Part shown: positions 8,624-17,086 of the stretch, in pieces
Numbering within the stretch: the first letter of the stretch is position 1
Layout of the letters: each line of letters opens with the position of its first letter
Made by a program: the position numbers and the translations under genes
Assembly: GCF_000746255.1 (NCBI RefSeq)
Contig: NZ_JQKW01000001.1
Location: 1 to 64,000, forward strand
Direction: 5' to 3'
Length of the DNA stretch: 64,000 nucleotides
Origin: Thermodesulfobacterium hydrogeniphilum
Lineage (GTDB): Bacteria; Desulfobacterota; Thermodesulfobacteria; Thermodesulfobacteriales; Thermodesulfobacteriaceae
Notes under the pieces: model-generated
Database searches by the model: none
Seen by the model: only the letters and a program-made list of their open reading frames with translations
Told to the model about the DNA's origin: nothing

Positions 8624-9697
8624 GTGCTTACCAAGCTTTTTGAAGTCATTAAAAAAGCTGTAGAGGATGAAATTTTCCCCGGAGCAGTAGCAGGAGTATC
8701 TTATAAAAATAGAAGATACATTGTAGGCGGAGGTTATAGAGCTTTAGTTCCTTTTTTAGAACCAGTAGAAGAGGATAATATTTTTGATCTTGCTTCTCTT
8801 ACCAAGCCTTTAGCTTTAGCTTTCACTTTTATGTATCTTTTGAAAAAGGATCCTAAAATTGATTTATATTCTCCTATAGGTGAATATTTACCTATTAAAA
8901 AACCTTTATCAGAAATTCCTGTTTACAGGTTTTTAAATCACACCGCTGGTTTAAAGGCTTGGTATCCTTTTTATGAAGAATTATGGCAAAATAAAAGTCT
9001 TGATAAATTGGAAAGGTTGATAAAAAAGATAGAAGAATTACCTCTGGAATATACTCCAGGAACCAAAAGTGTTTATTCAGACCTGGGATATTTTCTATTA
9101 ACTTATTTATTAGAAAAGGTATACGAAACAGATTTTGAAAACCTTTTTGAAAATGCAAAAAAAATAATAATTTTCAGTAAGAAAGCTCTTTTAAGTTTTA
9201 AGCCTCTTGAAAAAGGTATAGATCAGGAGAAAATAGTTCCTACTTCTGTATGTCCATGGAGTAAGAAAATTTTAAGAGGCTTGGTAGAAGATGAAAATAC
9301 CAGAGCTATTGGAGGAGTTTCAGGAGTAGCAGGACTTTTCGGTAATATTTATGGAGTCCTTGATATTCTGGAATTTTTAGTATCTGCTTACAAAGGTTTA
9401 GATAAAGAACTTCCTTCTGAAATAGTTTCTAAATTTATAGATTTTAGAGAAAAAAATTTAGAATATACTCTTGGATTTATGCTTCCCAGTGAAGAGGAAA
9501 GAGAGTTTTTAAAAGATAAAATATCTTCTCATACTTTAAGACATACAGGTTTTACAGGTTGTTCTTTTTTTGTAGATTTTGAGAGAGAAATAATTATAGT
9601 CTTATTGTCTAATAGAGTTCATCCAGATAGAAATAATATTAAAATTAGAAGATTTAGGCCCTATTTTCACAAAATAGTAGTAGAAAATTTATTGTAA
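8624..9697 (+). CDS. Serine hydrolase of the beta-lactamase / class C PBP family
   Basis: The 357-residue protein has the SxxK catalytic motif as SLTK near residues 58-61, a Tyr motif as YSD near 149, and an HTG triplet near residue 310 in the position of KTG. These define the serine beta-lactamase-like fold used by esterases and DD-peptidases. FPGAVAGVSY near the N-terminus and NHTAGL around residue 108 are typical. No signal peptide is visible, so a cytoplasmic esterase or peptidase is more likely than a beta-lactamase. The start is GTG 8624, 1 nt after the lapA stop. The substrate is unknown. Confidence 0.85.
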   Translation: MLTKLFEVIKKAVEDEIFPGAVAGVSYKNRRYIVGGGYRALVPFLEPVEEDNIFDLASLTKPLALAFTFMYLLKKDPKIDLYSPIGEYLPIKKPLSEIPVYRFLNHTAGLKAWYPFYEELWQNKSLDKLERLIKKIEELPLEYTPGTKSVYSDLGYFLLTYLLEKVYETDFENLFENAKKIIIFSKKALLSFKPLEKGIDQEKIVPTSVCPWSKKILRGLVEDENTRAIGGVSGVAGLFGNIYGVLDILEFLVSAYKGLDKELPSEIVSKFIDFREKNLEYTLGFMLPSEEEREFLKDKISSHTLRHTGFTGCSFFVDFEREIIIVLLSNRVHPDRNNIKIRRFRPYFHKIVVENLL

Positions 9698-9709
9698 TAA
9701 TATTTTGAA

Positions 9710-10531
9710 TTATTTTAAAAATTCGCTTAATTCTTTACTTCTAAGGTAAGCTTTGTATACAGCAGAAATAATAATTCCAGAAAATCCCTTTTCATAAAGT
9801 TCATTTAAAGCAGATATAGTGGTTCCTCCTGGGGAGGTAACCATAGATTTTAATTGATAAGGATCTTTTTTTGCTTTAGTCATTAATTCCACTGTTCCTA
9901 TAATAGTTTGCAAAGCAAGCTTTTCAGACAAAGGACGGGGAAGTCCTGCTCTTACTCCTGCATCAATTAAAGCCTCTATAAAAAGAGCTACATAAGCAGG
10001 CCCACTTCCTGAAAGAGCTGTTACAGCATCTATTAAAGACTCATCTACAATTACAGTTTCTCCTATAGTAGAAAAAAGAGTTTCAGCTATTTTTAAATCT
10101 TCATCAGTAGCAAAAGTTCCTTTAGCAATAGCACTTATACTTTTATGAACCAAAGCACAACTATTTGGCATTATCCTTATTAGTCTTGTTTTGTAAGGGA
10201 GAATGTTTTCATAAAAACTTATGGGAAGTCCAGCAGCTATGGTTAAAATAAGATGATTTTCTGTAATAAAAGGTTTTATTTCTTCCAGAACTTCTTTCAT
10301 TACTTGAGGTTTTATAGCTAAAATAATAAGGTTTCTGTTATTTACAACTTCTGGGTTATTATCTGTGAGAGATATTTTGTAGAAATCATCTAAATACTGT
10401 CTTCTTTCTAAAAAGGGTTCTGAAACCAGTATTTTTTCTGGGGTAAATATATTTTTGTCAAGAAGTCCTTTTATTATAGCTTCTGCCATCTGACCACCAC
10501 CAATGATACCTATATCTTTTAAAAGTTGCAT
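9710..10531 (-). CDS. proC: Pyrroline-5-carboxylate reductase
   Basis: The 273-residue enzyme makes proline from pyrroline-5-carboxylate with NAD(P)H. An N-terminal dinucleotide fold has GIIGGGQMAEAIIKGL. LAIKPQ lies in the middle, MPNS near residue 142, and the C-terminal dimer domain has DAVTALSGSGPAYVALFIEAL and SPGGTT, the ProC signature. Start ATG 10531 is preceded by AGGAGG. The gene is convergent with the preceding series (12-nt gap) and stands alone behind the repeated promoter region at 10561-10658. Confidence 0.97.
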   Translation of the reverse strand: MQLLKDIGIIGGGQMAEAIIKGLLDKNIFTPEKILVSEPFLERRQYLDDFYKISLTDNNPEVVNNRNLIILAIKPQVMKEVLEEIKPFITENHLILTIAAGLPISFYENILPYKTRLIRIMPNSCALVHKSISAIAKGTFATDEDLKIAETLFSTIGETVIVDESLIDAVTALSGSGPAYVALFIEALIDAGVRAGLPRPLSEKLALQTIIGTVELMTKAKKDPYQLKSMVTSPGGTTISALNELYEKGFSGIIISAVYKAYLRSKELSEFLK

Positions 10532-10560
10532 AAAATCCTCCTATAATTTAGATTGTTTAT

Positions 10561-10658
10561 TTTTAATATTATAACGTTTTTGTTTTTTGACAAATATTAT
10601 TTAATTAATTGTTGATTATTTTAATATTATAACATTTTTGTTTTTTCACAAATATTAT
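10561..10658 (-). repeat. Duplicated 40-bp promoter-like repeat upstream of proC
   Basis: Two copies, 10561-10600 and 10619-10658, match at 38 of 40 positions with a 58-bp period. Each copy carries on the minus strand TATAAT (10568-10573 and 10626-10631) preceded at 17 nt by TATTTG. The nearer copy would start a message about 30 nt before the proC ATG. The remaining gap to 10764 is nearly pure A/T with a shorter direct repeat ATTATCTAAAATAAA; no RNA gene or reading frame was seen there. Confidence 0.6.
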
Positions 10659-10764
10659 CTAAAATAAAATTATCTAAAATAAAAAAAATAAGAAAAAAAA
10701 TTAAAAATCTAAAAAAAATAAGATAATATAAAGATAAATAGTTTTTATTTGGACTTAAAGTTCT

Positions 10765-10792
10765 TTGACTTTTAAAAATAAATAAATAAAAT
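10765..10792 (+). promoter_or_regulatory. Probable promoter of the hmc operon
   Basis: TTGACT at 10765-10770 and TAAAAT at 10787-10792 are spaced by 16 nt, about 43 nt before the first gene. It is the best sigma-70-like match in the gap on this strand. Prediction by eye. Confidence 0.45.
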
Positions 10793-10835
10793 TCTTTAAT
10801 TTGAAATAGGACTGGTTTAAATAATGGGAGGATTT

Positions 10836-12092
10836 ATGGAAGAGAAAATAGATTGGGGAACAAAAGAAAAGGTTATAGCAGACATTAACAGTTGGAAGGG
10901 GAGGTTTATTGATATAAGAGAGTTAACTCCATCTCATGATGGAGAAAAAATTGCTGCTATAGTTCAACCTGAGACTCGTAAATTTACTTTATGTATAAAT
11001 GGGAAATTACAAGAGAACCTGTTTGATAGGATGTATTCACTTAGATTTAATTTAGAAAATCAGCCTATCTGTCTTGTTTATGCTGACTTTCAATGGACTG
11101 TTCTTGTTGGGGATACAATGTGGGAAAACGGTTTTGATATGATGTGGAATCTTACTTTAAGTCCAGATACTAAAAGTATAGCTGTTAATATAAGAACTGC
11201 TGAGATGACAAGTGGAGTATGTTTAAATGATGTTCCTTGGGAAAACACTTTTTTTGAAGCAAGTGATGTAGTTATCAGTCCAGATGGCAAGAGAACAGCT
11301 TCACATGTTCAGATCAGACAAAGAGAAGAGCTTAATATACACTGGTTTTACCAGAAAAATTTTACTGTAGCTGTAGATGGAAAAGCTTGGGATAATTCTT
11401 TTTTAACGACCTGGGGTGCTACATTTAGTAGTGATAGTCAACATGTAGCTTCAGTTGTTATGACAAGTGATGCAGCTACTTATAGTATTGCAGTAGATGG
11501 TATTCCTTGGGATAAAGAATTTAGTGGATGCTGGGAACCTATTTTTGTCCCAGGAACTTTAGATGTTATAGCACCTGTTGAAACTCCCCGAGGTTGGACT
11601 TTGGCAGAGAATGGAGCTATTATATGGCCTTATTTTCACCAGGTTTATTCTCCTAAGGTGAGTCCTGATGGTAAAAGATTAGCAGCTATAGTAGTGCCAG
11701 AGGTTGGTAAATGGACAGTAGCTATAGATGGTAAGCCCTGGAAAAATATTTTTAACCAAATGATTTTTAATCCAATTTTTAGTCCTGATGGTAGTAAAGT
11801 AGCTACTATCGCTAAACATAATAATAAATATTTAGTAGTAGTAGATGATAAAGTCTGGCCGGATTCTTTTGAAAATGCTTGGGATCCTGTTTTTTCACCT
11901 CAGGGTGACAAGGTAGCACTTAGAGCTGAAAAGAAGGGTAAATTTTTTATTGTGGCGAATGGAAAAATTGGTAAAACAGCTTATGAATGGTTATGGGATC
12001 CCATTTTTAGTCCCGATGGTTCTAAAATTCTTATAAGAGGAATAGAAAACGGTAAATATGTTAGAAGAGTGCTTTCTATTGATGAAATATAA
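10836..12092 (+). CDS. tmcD: Tryptophan-rich beta-propeller protein, TmcD-like
   Basis: The protein has 418 residues and about 19 tryptophans. It is built of roughly nine repeats of about 45 residues, with F/VSPDGxKxAxxV strands alternating with VDGxxWxxxF turns. This is a PD40/WD40-like beta-propeller. No signal peptide or membrane segment is seen, so it should be cytoplasmic. The best fit is TmcD, the tryptophan-rich cytoplasmic subunit reported for the Desulfovibrio Tmc complex; this rests on repeat character and operon place, not on an alignment. The start is ATG 10836 because GGGAGG precedes it; an ATG at 10824 overlaps that site and has none of its own. It leads the hmc operon and probably binds HmcF or a redox partner. 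Confidence 0.65.
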   Translation: MEEKIDWGTKEKVIADINSWKGRFIDIRELTPSHDGEKIAAIVQPETRKFTLCINGKLQENLFDRMYSLRFNLENQPICLVYADFQWTVLVGDTMWENGFDMMWNLTLSPDTKSIAVNIRTAEMTSGVCLNDVPWENTFFEASDVVISPDGKRTASHVQIRQREELNIHWFYQKNFTVAVDGKAWDNSFLTTWGATFSSDSQHVASVVMTSDAATYSIAVDGIPWDKEFSGCWEPIFVPGTLDVIAPVETPRGWTLAENGAIIWPYFHQVYSPKVSPDGKRLAAIVVPEVGKWTVAIDGKPWKNIFNQMIFNPIFSPDGSKVATIAKHNNKYLVVVDDKVWPDSFENAWDPVFSPQGDKVALRAEKKGKFFIVANGKIGKTAYEWLWDPIFSPDGSKILIRGIENGKYVRRVLSIDEI

Positions 12093-12113
12093 AATTAAGA
12101 GAGGGATGAGAAT

Positions 12114-12785
12114 ATGGGTTTTTTAGAGAGTGTAGCATTTTATAATTTTTTAAGAGGCCCTATGGTATGGTTAACTTTTATTATTTTTATTTTAGGAAGC
12201 ATATATAAAATCTTTTATCTAATTAAGCTGGGTAAAGAAGAAAGAGTTATCTTTCCTTTTTTGAGTATGAAAGCTACTATTAAATCTGTTTTGCACTGGT
12301 TAATACCTTACGGTTCAAGAAACTGGAGATTAAGACCCTTTTTTACTATTTTAACATCTCTTTTTCATATATGTTTAATATTTACTCCTATTTTCCTTTT
12401 GGGTCATAATCTTTTATTATATGAATCTTGGGGAATTTCCTGGTGGACCTTACCTGAAGCTTTAGCGGATATAATGAGTATTGTAGTAATAGTAGGGTCT
12501 GTTTTATTCTTTTTAAGAAGAATTTTTAGTCCTACAGCGAGATTTGTCACTACTTTATCTGATTATATTTTTATTGGTATATGTTTTTTTACTTTTCTTA
12601 CAGGATTTTTAGCTCATCATCAATTACTTCTTTCTTATAGAGCTATGTTAAATTTACATATAATATTTGGTGAGATTATGTTAATATGTATTCCTTTTAC
12701 CAGACTTGTTCATATGTATTATTTCTTCTTGACAAGAGCTTGGATGGGTTCTCAATTTGCATGGTGGAAAACTAAAGATTGGTAA
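12114..12785 (+). CDS. hmcE: HmcE-like membrane cytochrome b (NarI family)
   Basis: The 223-residue protein has five hydrophobic helices (near residues 15-35, 75-98, 115-135, 148-168 and 182-205). Histidines suited to bind b haems are FHICLIF, GHNLLLYESWGISWW, AHHQLLL, NLHIIFGE and RLVHMYY. The family is the NarI/DsrM-type quinone-interacting subunit. Length matches HmcE (about 225 residues in Desulfovibrio) and TmcC. In the complex it would move electrons between the periplasmic cytochrome module or menaquinone and cytoplasmic HmcF, encoded just downstream. The C-terminus ends on the cytoplasmic side with WMGSQFAWWK. Confidence 0.85.
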   Translation: MGFLESVAFYNFLRGPMVWLTFIIFILGSIYKIFYLIKLGKEERVIFPFLSMKATIKSVLHWLIPYGSRNWRLRPFFTILTSLFHICLIFTPIFLLGHNLLLYESWGISWWTLPEALADIMSIVVIVGSVLFFLRRIFSPTARFVTTLSDYIFIGICFFTFLTGFLAHHQLLLSYRAMLNLHIIFGEIMLICIPFTRLVHMYYFFLTRAWMGSQFAWWKTKDW

Positions 12786-12806
12786 AATAAAAAGGGGGAT
12801 TTGAAT

Positions 12807-14231
12807 ATGAATGAGTTTGCTATTGAAAGATATTTGAATAGGATAATAGAGGAAAGGGAACAGGGAGAAAAAGAGAAATATGTTAGTCCTTATTTTCCAG
12901 AATATGTAAGAGAAGTAGTTCCTGACATGGGACTTGATGAGAGGGTTTCCCAATTAACCACTGAACAAATAGAAAGAGTAATTAAAAGAGTAATAGGAAA
13001 ACAGACAGCTAGGTTAAAATCAATTATAGAGACTTGTATGCATTGTGGTCTTTGTTCAGATGCATGTCAGTGGTACATTTCCAATGATAGGGATCCAACT
13101 TACGCACCTGTAGCTAAAATTAGGATGACTCTTGGAGAAATGATAAAGAGAAATTTCAAGGTAGATCCTGAGTTTATAAAATTTTGTGCAAGAGTGGTTT
13201 TTACTGAATGTAATATATGTCATCGTTGTAGTATGTATTGTCCTTTTGGTTTAGATATTACTGCAATTATTAGATTGGTAAGAAGAATTTGTTTTATTTT
13301 GGGTGTAGTTCCTCAACGTCAACTTGACCAAGCTCAGACTCATATAACATTTTTGAACCAGGTATGGTTATCGCAAAATGATTATTTAGATACACTTTTC
13401 TGGCGTGAAGAAGAAGGTATTTATGAATTAAAAAATCTTAGAATACCTATAGATAAAGAAGGAGCAGAAATTCTATGGTTTCCGTTAGGAGCAGAGCCTA
13501 AAACAGGTGTTGATCACATTGATAGATTTGCCAAAATAATGGCTGTAGCAGGTGTTGATTGGACTATGACTTCTAAGGATACTTGGGATAGTAGTAACAT
13601 GTCCATGTTTATTAATGATTATTTTACTATGGAAAGAATTGTAAGAGGTCTTTATGAAAATGCTAAACGATTGCGAGTTAAACGAATAGTTTTAACGGAA
13701 TGAGGGCATCCAAGGTACGCCACAAGTTATGTGGCGGCGCAGTTATTAGGATTTAAAAATTTACCTTTTGAAGTTTTGCAACCAGCAGAATTTTATTATG
13801 AACTTTTAGTAACAGGGAGACTAAAAATTGATCCAGCTAAAAGAATTAAAGAACCTGTTACTGTGCAAGATCCTTGTAATGTTATTAGAAGAGCTGGAGC
13901 AGCAGAAAAGCTTAGATATGTTATAAAAGCAGCTTGTGAGGATTTTAGAGATATGTATCCTAATAGAGAACATAACTTCTGTTGTAATTCAGGAGGGGGA
14001 CTTGCAGCTTTATCTAATTGGAGTGCACATAAAGGAAGAGGTAATAGAGTAAAAGCTGAACAAATTTTAAGAACAGGAGCTAAAATAGTAATAACTCCTT
14101 GTCATAATTGTCATACTGGAATTAAAGATGTAATAAATTATTGGAAATTACCTGTAAAAACTATGTATTTAGATCAGTTATTAGTAAGCACTATGGTAAT
14201 TCCAGAAGAGTTAAAACCTGAAGAAGGATAA
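12807..14231 (+). CDS. hmcF: HmcF, HdrD-like iron-sulfur subunit with predicted selenocysteine (U299)
   Basis: The frame runs 474 residues if the TGA at 13701-13703 is read as selenocysteine. The N-terminal half has two ferredoxin-type clusters, CMHCGLCSDACQW near residue 75 and CNICHRCSMYCPFG near 133. The C-terminal half has a CCG domain with DPCNVIRR, NFCCNSGGG and CHNC, the site of the noncubane [4Fe-4S] cluster in HdrB/HdrD. The TGA replaces the cysteine of ECGH in the paralogue at 21606-22973, and alignment continues on both sides without gaps. A SECIS-like hairpin follows. A ribosome site AGGGGG precedes ATG 12807; TTG 12801 is less likely. The alternative, a nonsense mutation splitting the gene (with re-start at GTG 13731), is disfavoured. 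The role is cytoplasmic electron output toward sulfate reduction. Confidence 0.85.
13080..13193 (+). repeat. 114-bp tract identical to the hmcF paralogue
   Basis: This tract is identical base for base, third codon positions included, to 21852-21965. Flanking sequence in the two genes diverges, apart from another near-identical run just upstream (from about 13028). It encodes the linker between the two ferredoxin-type clusters. Such local identity between otherwise diverged paralogues indicates recent gene conversion. Confidence 0.8.
13718..13736 (+). promoter_or_regulatory. Predicted bacterial SECIS hairpin in hmcF
   Basis: CGCCACA (13718-13724) pairs perfectly with TGTGGCG (13730-13736) around the loop AGTTA. 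The loop begins 22 nt after the last base of the in-frame TGA (13701-13703) and has G at its second position. Published bacterial SECIS rules call for a hairpin 16-37 nt after UGA with a G in the first two loop positions. The stretch is markedly GC-rich compared with the AT-rich gene around it, and the paralogue lacks any hairpin here. Confidence 0.8.
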
Positions 14232-14242
14232 GGAGTAAAATT

Positions 14243-15913
14243 ATGAAAAAAGAGACATGGTTTTTACTATTATTAGGTACTGTTTTGTATCTTATTGTTA
14301 TAATTTATGGAATAAAACAAGTTTATACTGCACCTATTCCGCCTTCTAAAAAAGTAGAAGTTGTTAAGTCTGGAAATAAAATAGCAATAGCTCATAGTGA
14401 AATATTTGGGGTGTTACAAAGACCACCGGTTATTTTTGATCATCAAAAACATGTAGAAGTAATTGAAAAAGAAGGAAAAAAAGAATGGGATACTTGTAAG
14501 ACCTGTCATAGAGTAAAAAGAGATAAAAAAGATAAAAAAGAATTTTTAGTTTTTGATTTTCCTAAGGAGATTAGTAAAAAAGATTATAAAGGTTATATGA
14601 ATGCTTATCATAAGGAATGTATAGGATGTCATAAACAAAGAATGAAAGAGAATAAGAAGACAGGACCTGTTACCTGTGGTGATTGTCATAAAGAAAATGT
14701 TAATATAGCTAAATTTAAATATCCTGTTATGGAATTTGATTTTAAACTTCATGATGAGCATGAAAAGAAACTTAAAGATAGAACCAAAAATAAAACTGTA
14801 AAAGAAACTTGTAAATTATGCCATCATACTTATGATTTAAAAACAAAAAAATTGGTATACCAAAATGGAACAGAAGAATCTTGTTATTATTGTCATGATT
14901 TAACTGTCAAAAAGAGAGGTCCTGAACTTTCAAAGATCTTAAAAATAACTTCTAAAGAAAATGATAATATTAAGAAAGTTTCTCATATTAGATGTCTTAA
15001 CTGTCATCTTGAGATTAAGAAAGAAATAGCTCTTTCTAAGGTTAAGGCAGAAAAAGTTCCACCTATAAAATGTGTAAAATGTCACACTGGAAAATATAGA
15101 AGTATTGAAGATCTCAAAAATATTCCTCGTCCTGATAGAGGACAGAAGGATATTATATTTATAAATGTCAAAAATGCTAAAATGAAAGGAGTTCCTTTTG
15201 ATCATAAGGCGCATGAATATGCTCATAAAACCTGTCGTGAGTGCCATCATGAACGATTAAAACCTTGTAAAGATTGTCATACTCTTAAAGGCAGTCCTAA
15301 AGGAGATTATATTAATTTAGCTGAGGCTTATCATTCTATATTTTCTGATTATAGTTGTGTAGGTTGTCATAATAGGAAGATAGCTCAAAATAAAGACTGT
15401 ATGGGATGTCATATTTTTATACCTGCTATGGATGTTGCTGCCAAGACCCCTGATAAAGAGATGTGTGCTAAATGTCATACAGGTAAAAAGCAGGTGGTAT
15501 TACCATCTTTAATTTCTACTGCTAAGCTTGATCCAAAGGTGGTAAAATCTGATATAGAAATAAAAGTTCTTGAAAAAGATTTTAAGCCTGCAAAATTTCC
15601 TCATCGTAAAATTATAGATGATTTAGTAAAAGTGTCTAATAATGACAAATTAAGCAGATATTTTCATGGAAATCTACAAACTGTATGTAGAGGTTGTCAT
15701 CATCAAAGTAAAAAGGAGGCAGAAGTAGGTAATTATAAACTACCTGCTTGTATTAATTGTCATTCTATAGGGTTTGATCCTTTGAATCCTACAAAGCCTA
15801 AATTGATGGCTGCTTATCATCAGCAGTGTATAGGTTGTCATGATGCTATGAAATTAAAAAAACCTACAAGAAGATGCACAGATTGTCATGCTAAAAAAGA
15901 AAAAAATAAATAA
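14243..15913 (+). CDS. hmcA: HmcA, 16-haem high-molecular-weight cytochrome c
   Basis: The 556-residue protein contains exactly sixteen CxxCH haem-binding motifs, the number known for HmcA, and matches its size (about 545 residues). Many extra histidines, such as FDHQKHVEV, PFDHKAHEYAH and FPHRK, are suited as distal ligands. An N-terminal hydrophobic segment (about residues 5-25) with charged MKKE before it is a signal or membrane anchor, placing the cytochrome in the periplasm. It would accept electrons from hydrogenase-reduced cytochrome c3 and pass them to the membrane subunits. The ribosome site AAGGAG lies 12 nt downstream of the hmcF end. Confidence 0.97.
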   Translation: MKKETWFLLLLGTVLYLIVIIYGIKQVYTAPIPPSKKVEVVKSGNKIAIAHSEIFGVLQRPPVIFDHQKHVEVIEKEGKKEWDTCKTCHRVKRDKKDKKEFLVFDFPKEISKKDYKGYMNAYHKECIGCHKQRMKENKKTGPVTCGDCHKENVNIAKFKYPVMEFDFKLHDEHEKKLKDRTKNKTVKETCKLCHHTYDLKTKKLVYQNGTEESCYYCHDLTVKKRGPELSKILKITSKENDNIKKVSHIRCLNCHLEIKKEIALSKVKAEKVPPIKCVKCHTGKYRSIEDLKNIPRPDRGQKDIIFINVKNAKMKGVPFDHKAHEYAHKTCRECHHERLKPCKDCHTLKGSPKGDYINLAEAYHSIFSDYSCVGCHNRKIAQNKDCMGCHIFIPAMDVAAKTPDKEMCAKCHTGKKQVVLPSLISTAKLDPKVVKSDIEIKVLEKDFKPAKFPHRKIIDDLVKVSNNDKLSRYFHGNLQTVCRGCHHQSKKEAEVGNYKLPACINCHSIGFDPLNPTKPKLMAAYHQQCIGCHDAMKLKKPTRRCTDCHAKKEKNK

Positions 15914-15925
15914 GGAGATAGGGAT

Positions 15926-16039
15926 ATGTATATAATTGAACAACTTTTTACAGGGCATGGTTTTGAATATGTAGTAGCAGTTACAGCAATGTTTATTTTT
16001 ATCTTTATATATTATCTTCTTAATAAACCAGCTTATTAA
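15926..16039 (+). CDS. hmcD: HmcD-like 37-residue membrane peptide
   Basis: A 37-codon frame starts at ATG 15926 after an AAGGAGAT ribosome site and ends at TAA 16037-16039. The product begins MYIIEQLFTGHGFEYVVAVT and continues with one strongly hydrophobic helix, ending in NKPAY. Desulfovibrio HmcD is also a single-helix peptide, of about 47 residues, encoded in the same operon. Position between hmcA and hmcB, tight spacing and its own ribosome site support a real gene. Confidence 0.8.
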   Translation: MYIIEQLFTGHGFEYVVAVTAMFIFIFIYYLLNKPAY

Positions 16040-16054
16040 AGAGGGGGGATTTAT

Positions 16055-17086
16055 ATGAAATTTAATAGAAGAGATTTTTTGAAAAAAACAGGGATACTCG
16101 CAGGAGCTCTTCTTACAGGTACTCCTGCAGTTTCTCAAGCATATAAAAAGGATAAAAAAGATGTAGATCTTTCTATTTATTCTACTGATAATAAAGCCAA
16201 TTCAAAAGTCTGGGAAATATATGAAGAAAGGAAAAAAAAACATATACCACCTCCCAAGGAACCTTATGGAGTGTTAGTAGATGTATCCAAGTGTATAGGA
16301 TGTAGAAGATGTGAGTGGGCTTGTAATAATTGGAATAAAAATCCTAATAGACCTATAGAGGAATTTGAAGCTTCTGTATCTCAAGAACCTTCAGTATTTG
16401 ATAAAAGAAGAAGACCTCATGCAGGACAATTTACTGTAGTTAATAGATTTAAGACTAAAAGTGGCAAAACTGTATATGTTAAAATTCAATGTATGCATTG
16501 TGTTACTCCTGCATGTTATGCTGCTTGTTTTGTAGAAGCTTTTAGAAAGACACCAGAAGGTCCGGTTATTTATAATCCTCATGTATGTATAGGATGTCGT
16601 TATTGCATGGTAGCTTGTCCTTTTGATATTCCATCTTATGAGTATTATGATCCTTTAACTCCGGAAGTTACTAAATGCACTATGTGTTACGATAGAATTG
16701 TAGAGGGAAAGGTACCAGCTTGCGTAGAAGCTTGCACTGCTGGAGCTTTAACTTTTGGTAAAAGGAGTGAGCTTATAAAAATAGCTAAAGAAAGAATTGC
16801 CAATAATCCTGGTAAATATGTTAATCATATATATGGAGAAAAGGAAGTAGGTGGTACAAGCTGGTTATATATATCACCTGTTCCTTTTGAAGAAATAGGT
16901 TTTAGAACAGATTTAGGAGAAGTTCCAATTCGTCAATATAGTGATCAATTTTTATTTATGGTAAAAATGTTTGAAATAGTAGGAGCTTGGCCTTTAGTTT
17001 TTGGAGCTTATTATCAACTTTCTAAACATAAGAAAGGACACAATTCTACAAATGAAGAGAAAGGAGAAAGCCATGGAAAGAAATAA
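16055..17086 (+). CDS. hmcB: HmcB, Tat-exported four-cluster ferredoxin subunit
   Basis: The 343-residue protein starts with a twin-arginine signal, RRDFLKK followed by a hydrophobic stretch. Cysteine sets for four [4Fe-4S] clusters follow: CIGCRRCEWACNNW near residue 80, CMHCVTPACYAAC near 148, CIGCRYCMVACPFD near 178 and CTMCYDR...CVEACTAGA near 208. A C-terminal hydrophobic segment (about 300-320) anchors it, as in Desulfovibrio HmcB (370 residues). It should link HmcA on the periplasmic face to the NrfD-like HmcC. It overlaps hmcC by 14 nt, with start and stop in different frames. Confidence 0.93.
   Translation: MKFNRRDFLKKTGILAGALLTGTPAVSQAYKKDKKDVDLSIYSTDNKANSKVWEIYEERKKKHIPPPKEPYGVLVDVSKCIGCRRCEWACNNWNKNPNRPIEEFEASVSQEPSVFDKRRRPHAGQFTVVNRFKTKSGKTVYVKIQCMHCVTPACYAACFVEAFRKTPEGPVIYNPHVCIGCRYCMVACPFDIPSYEYYDPLTPEVTKCTMCYDRIVEGKVPACVEACTAGALTFGKRSELIKIAKERIANNPGKYVNHIYGEKEVGGTSWLYISPVPFEEIGFRTDLGEVPIRQYSDQFLFMVKMFEIVGAWPLVFGAYYQLSKHKKGHNSTNEEKGESHGKK

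Noticed and set aside
10659-10764. Possible small RNA or riboswitch upstream of the hmc operon
   Set aside because: The region is nearly pure A/T with no stable stem; only a short direct repeat is visible.
13731-14231. Separate 166-residue gene starting at GTG 13731
   Set aside because: It has no ribosome site, begins inside the hairpin, and continues the HmcF alignment without a gap after the TGA. It is the C-terminal part of hmcF.
14546-15250. Antisense reading frames inside hmcA
   Set aside because: They are shadows of the cysteine/lysine-rich haem protein and lack ribosome sites and recognisable motifs.
12807-15913. dsrMKJOP sulfite-reduction complex
   Set aside because: The 16-haem cytochrome, the single-helix HmcD and the order fit Hmc; DsrJ has only three haems and DsrO/P would be arranged differently.
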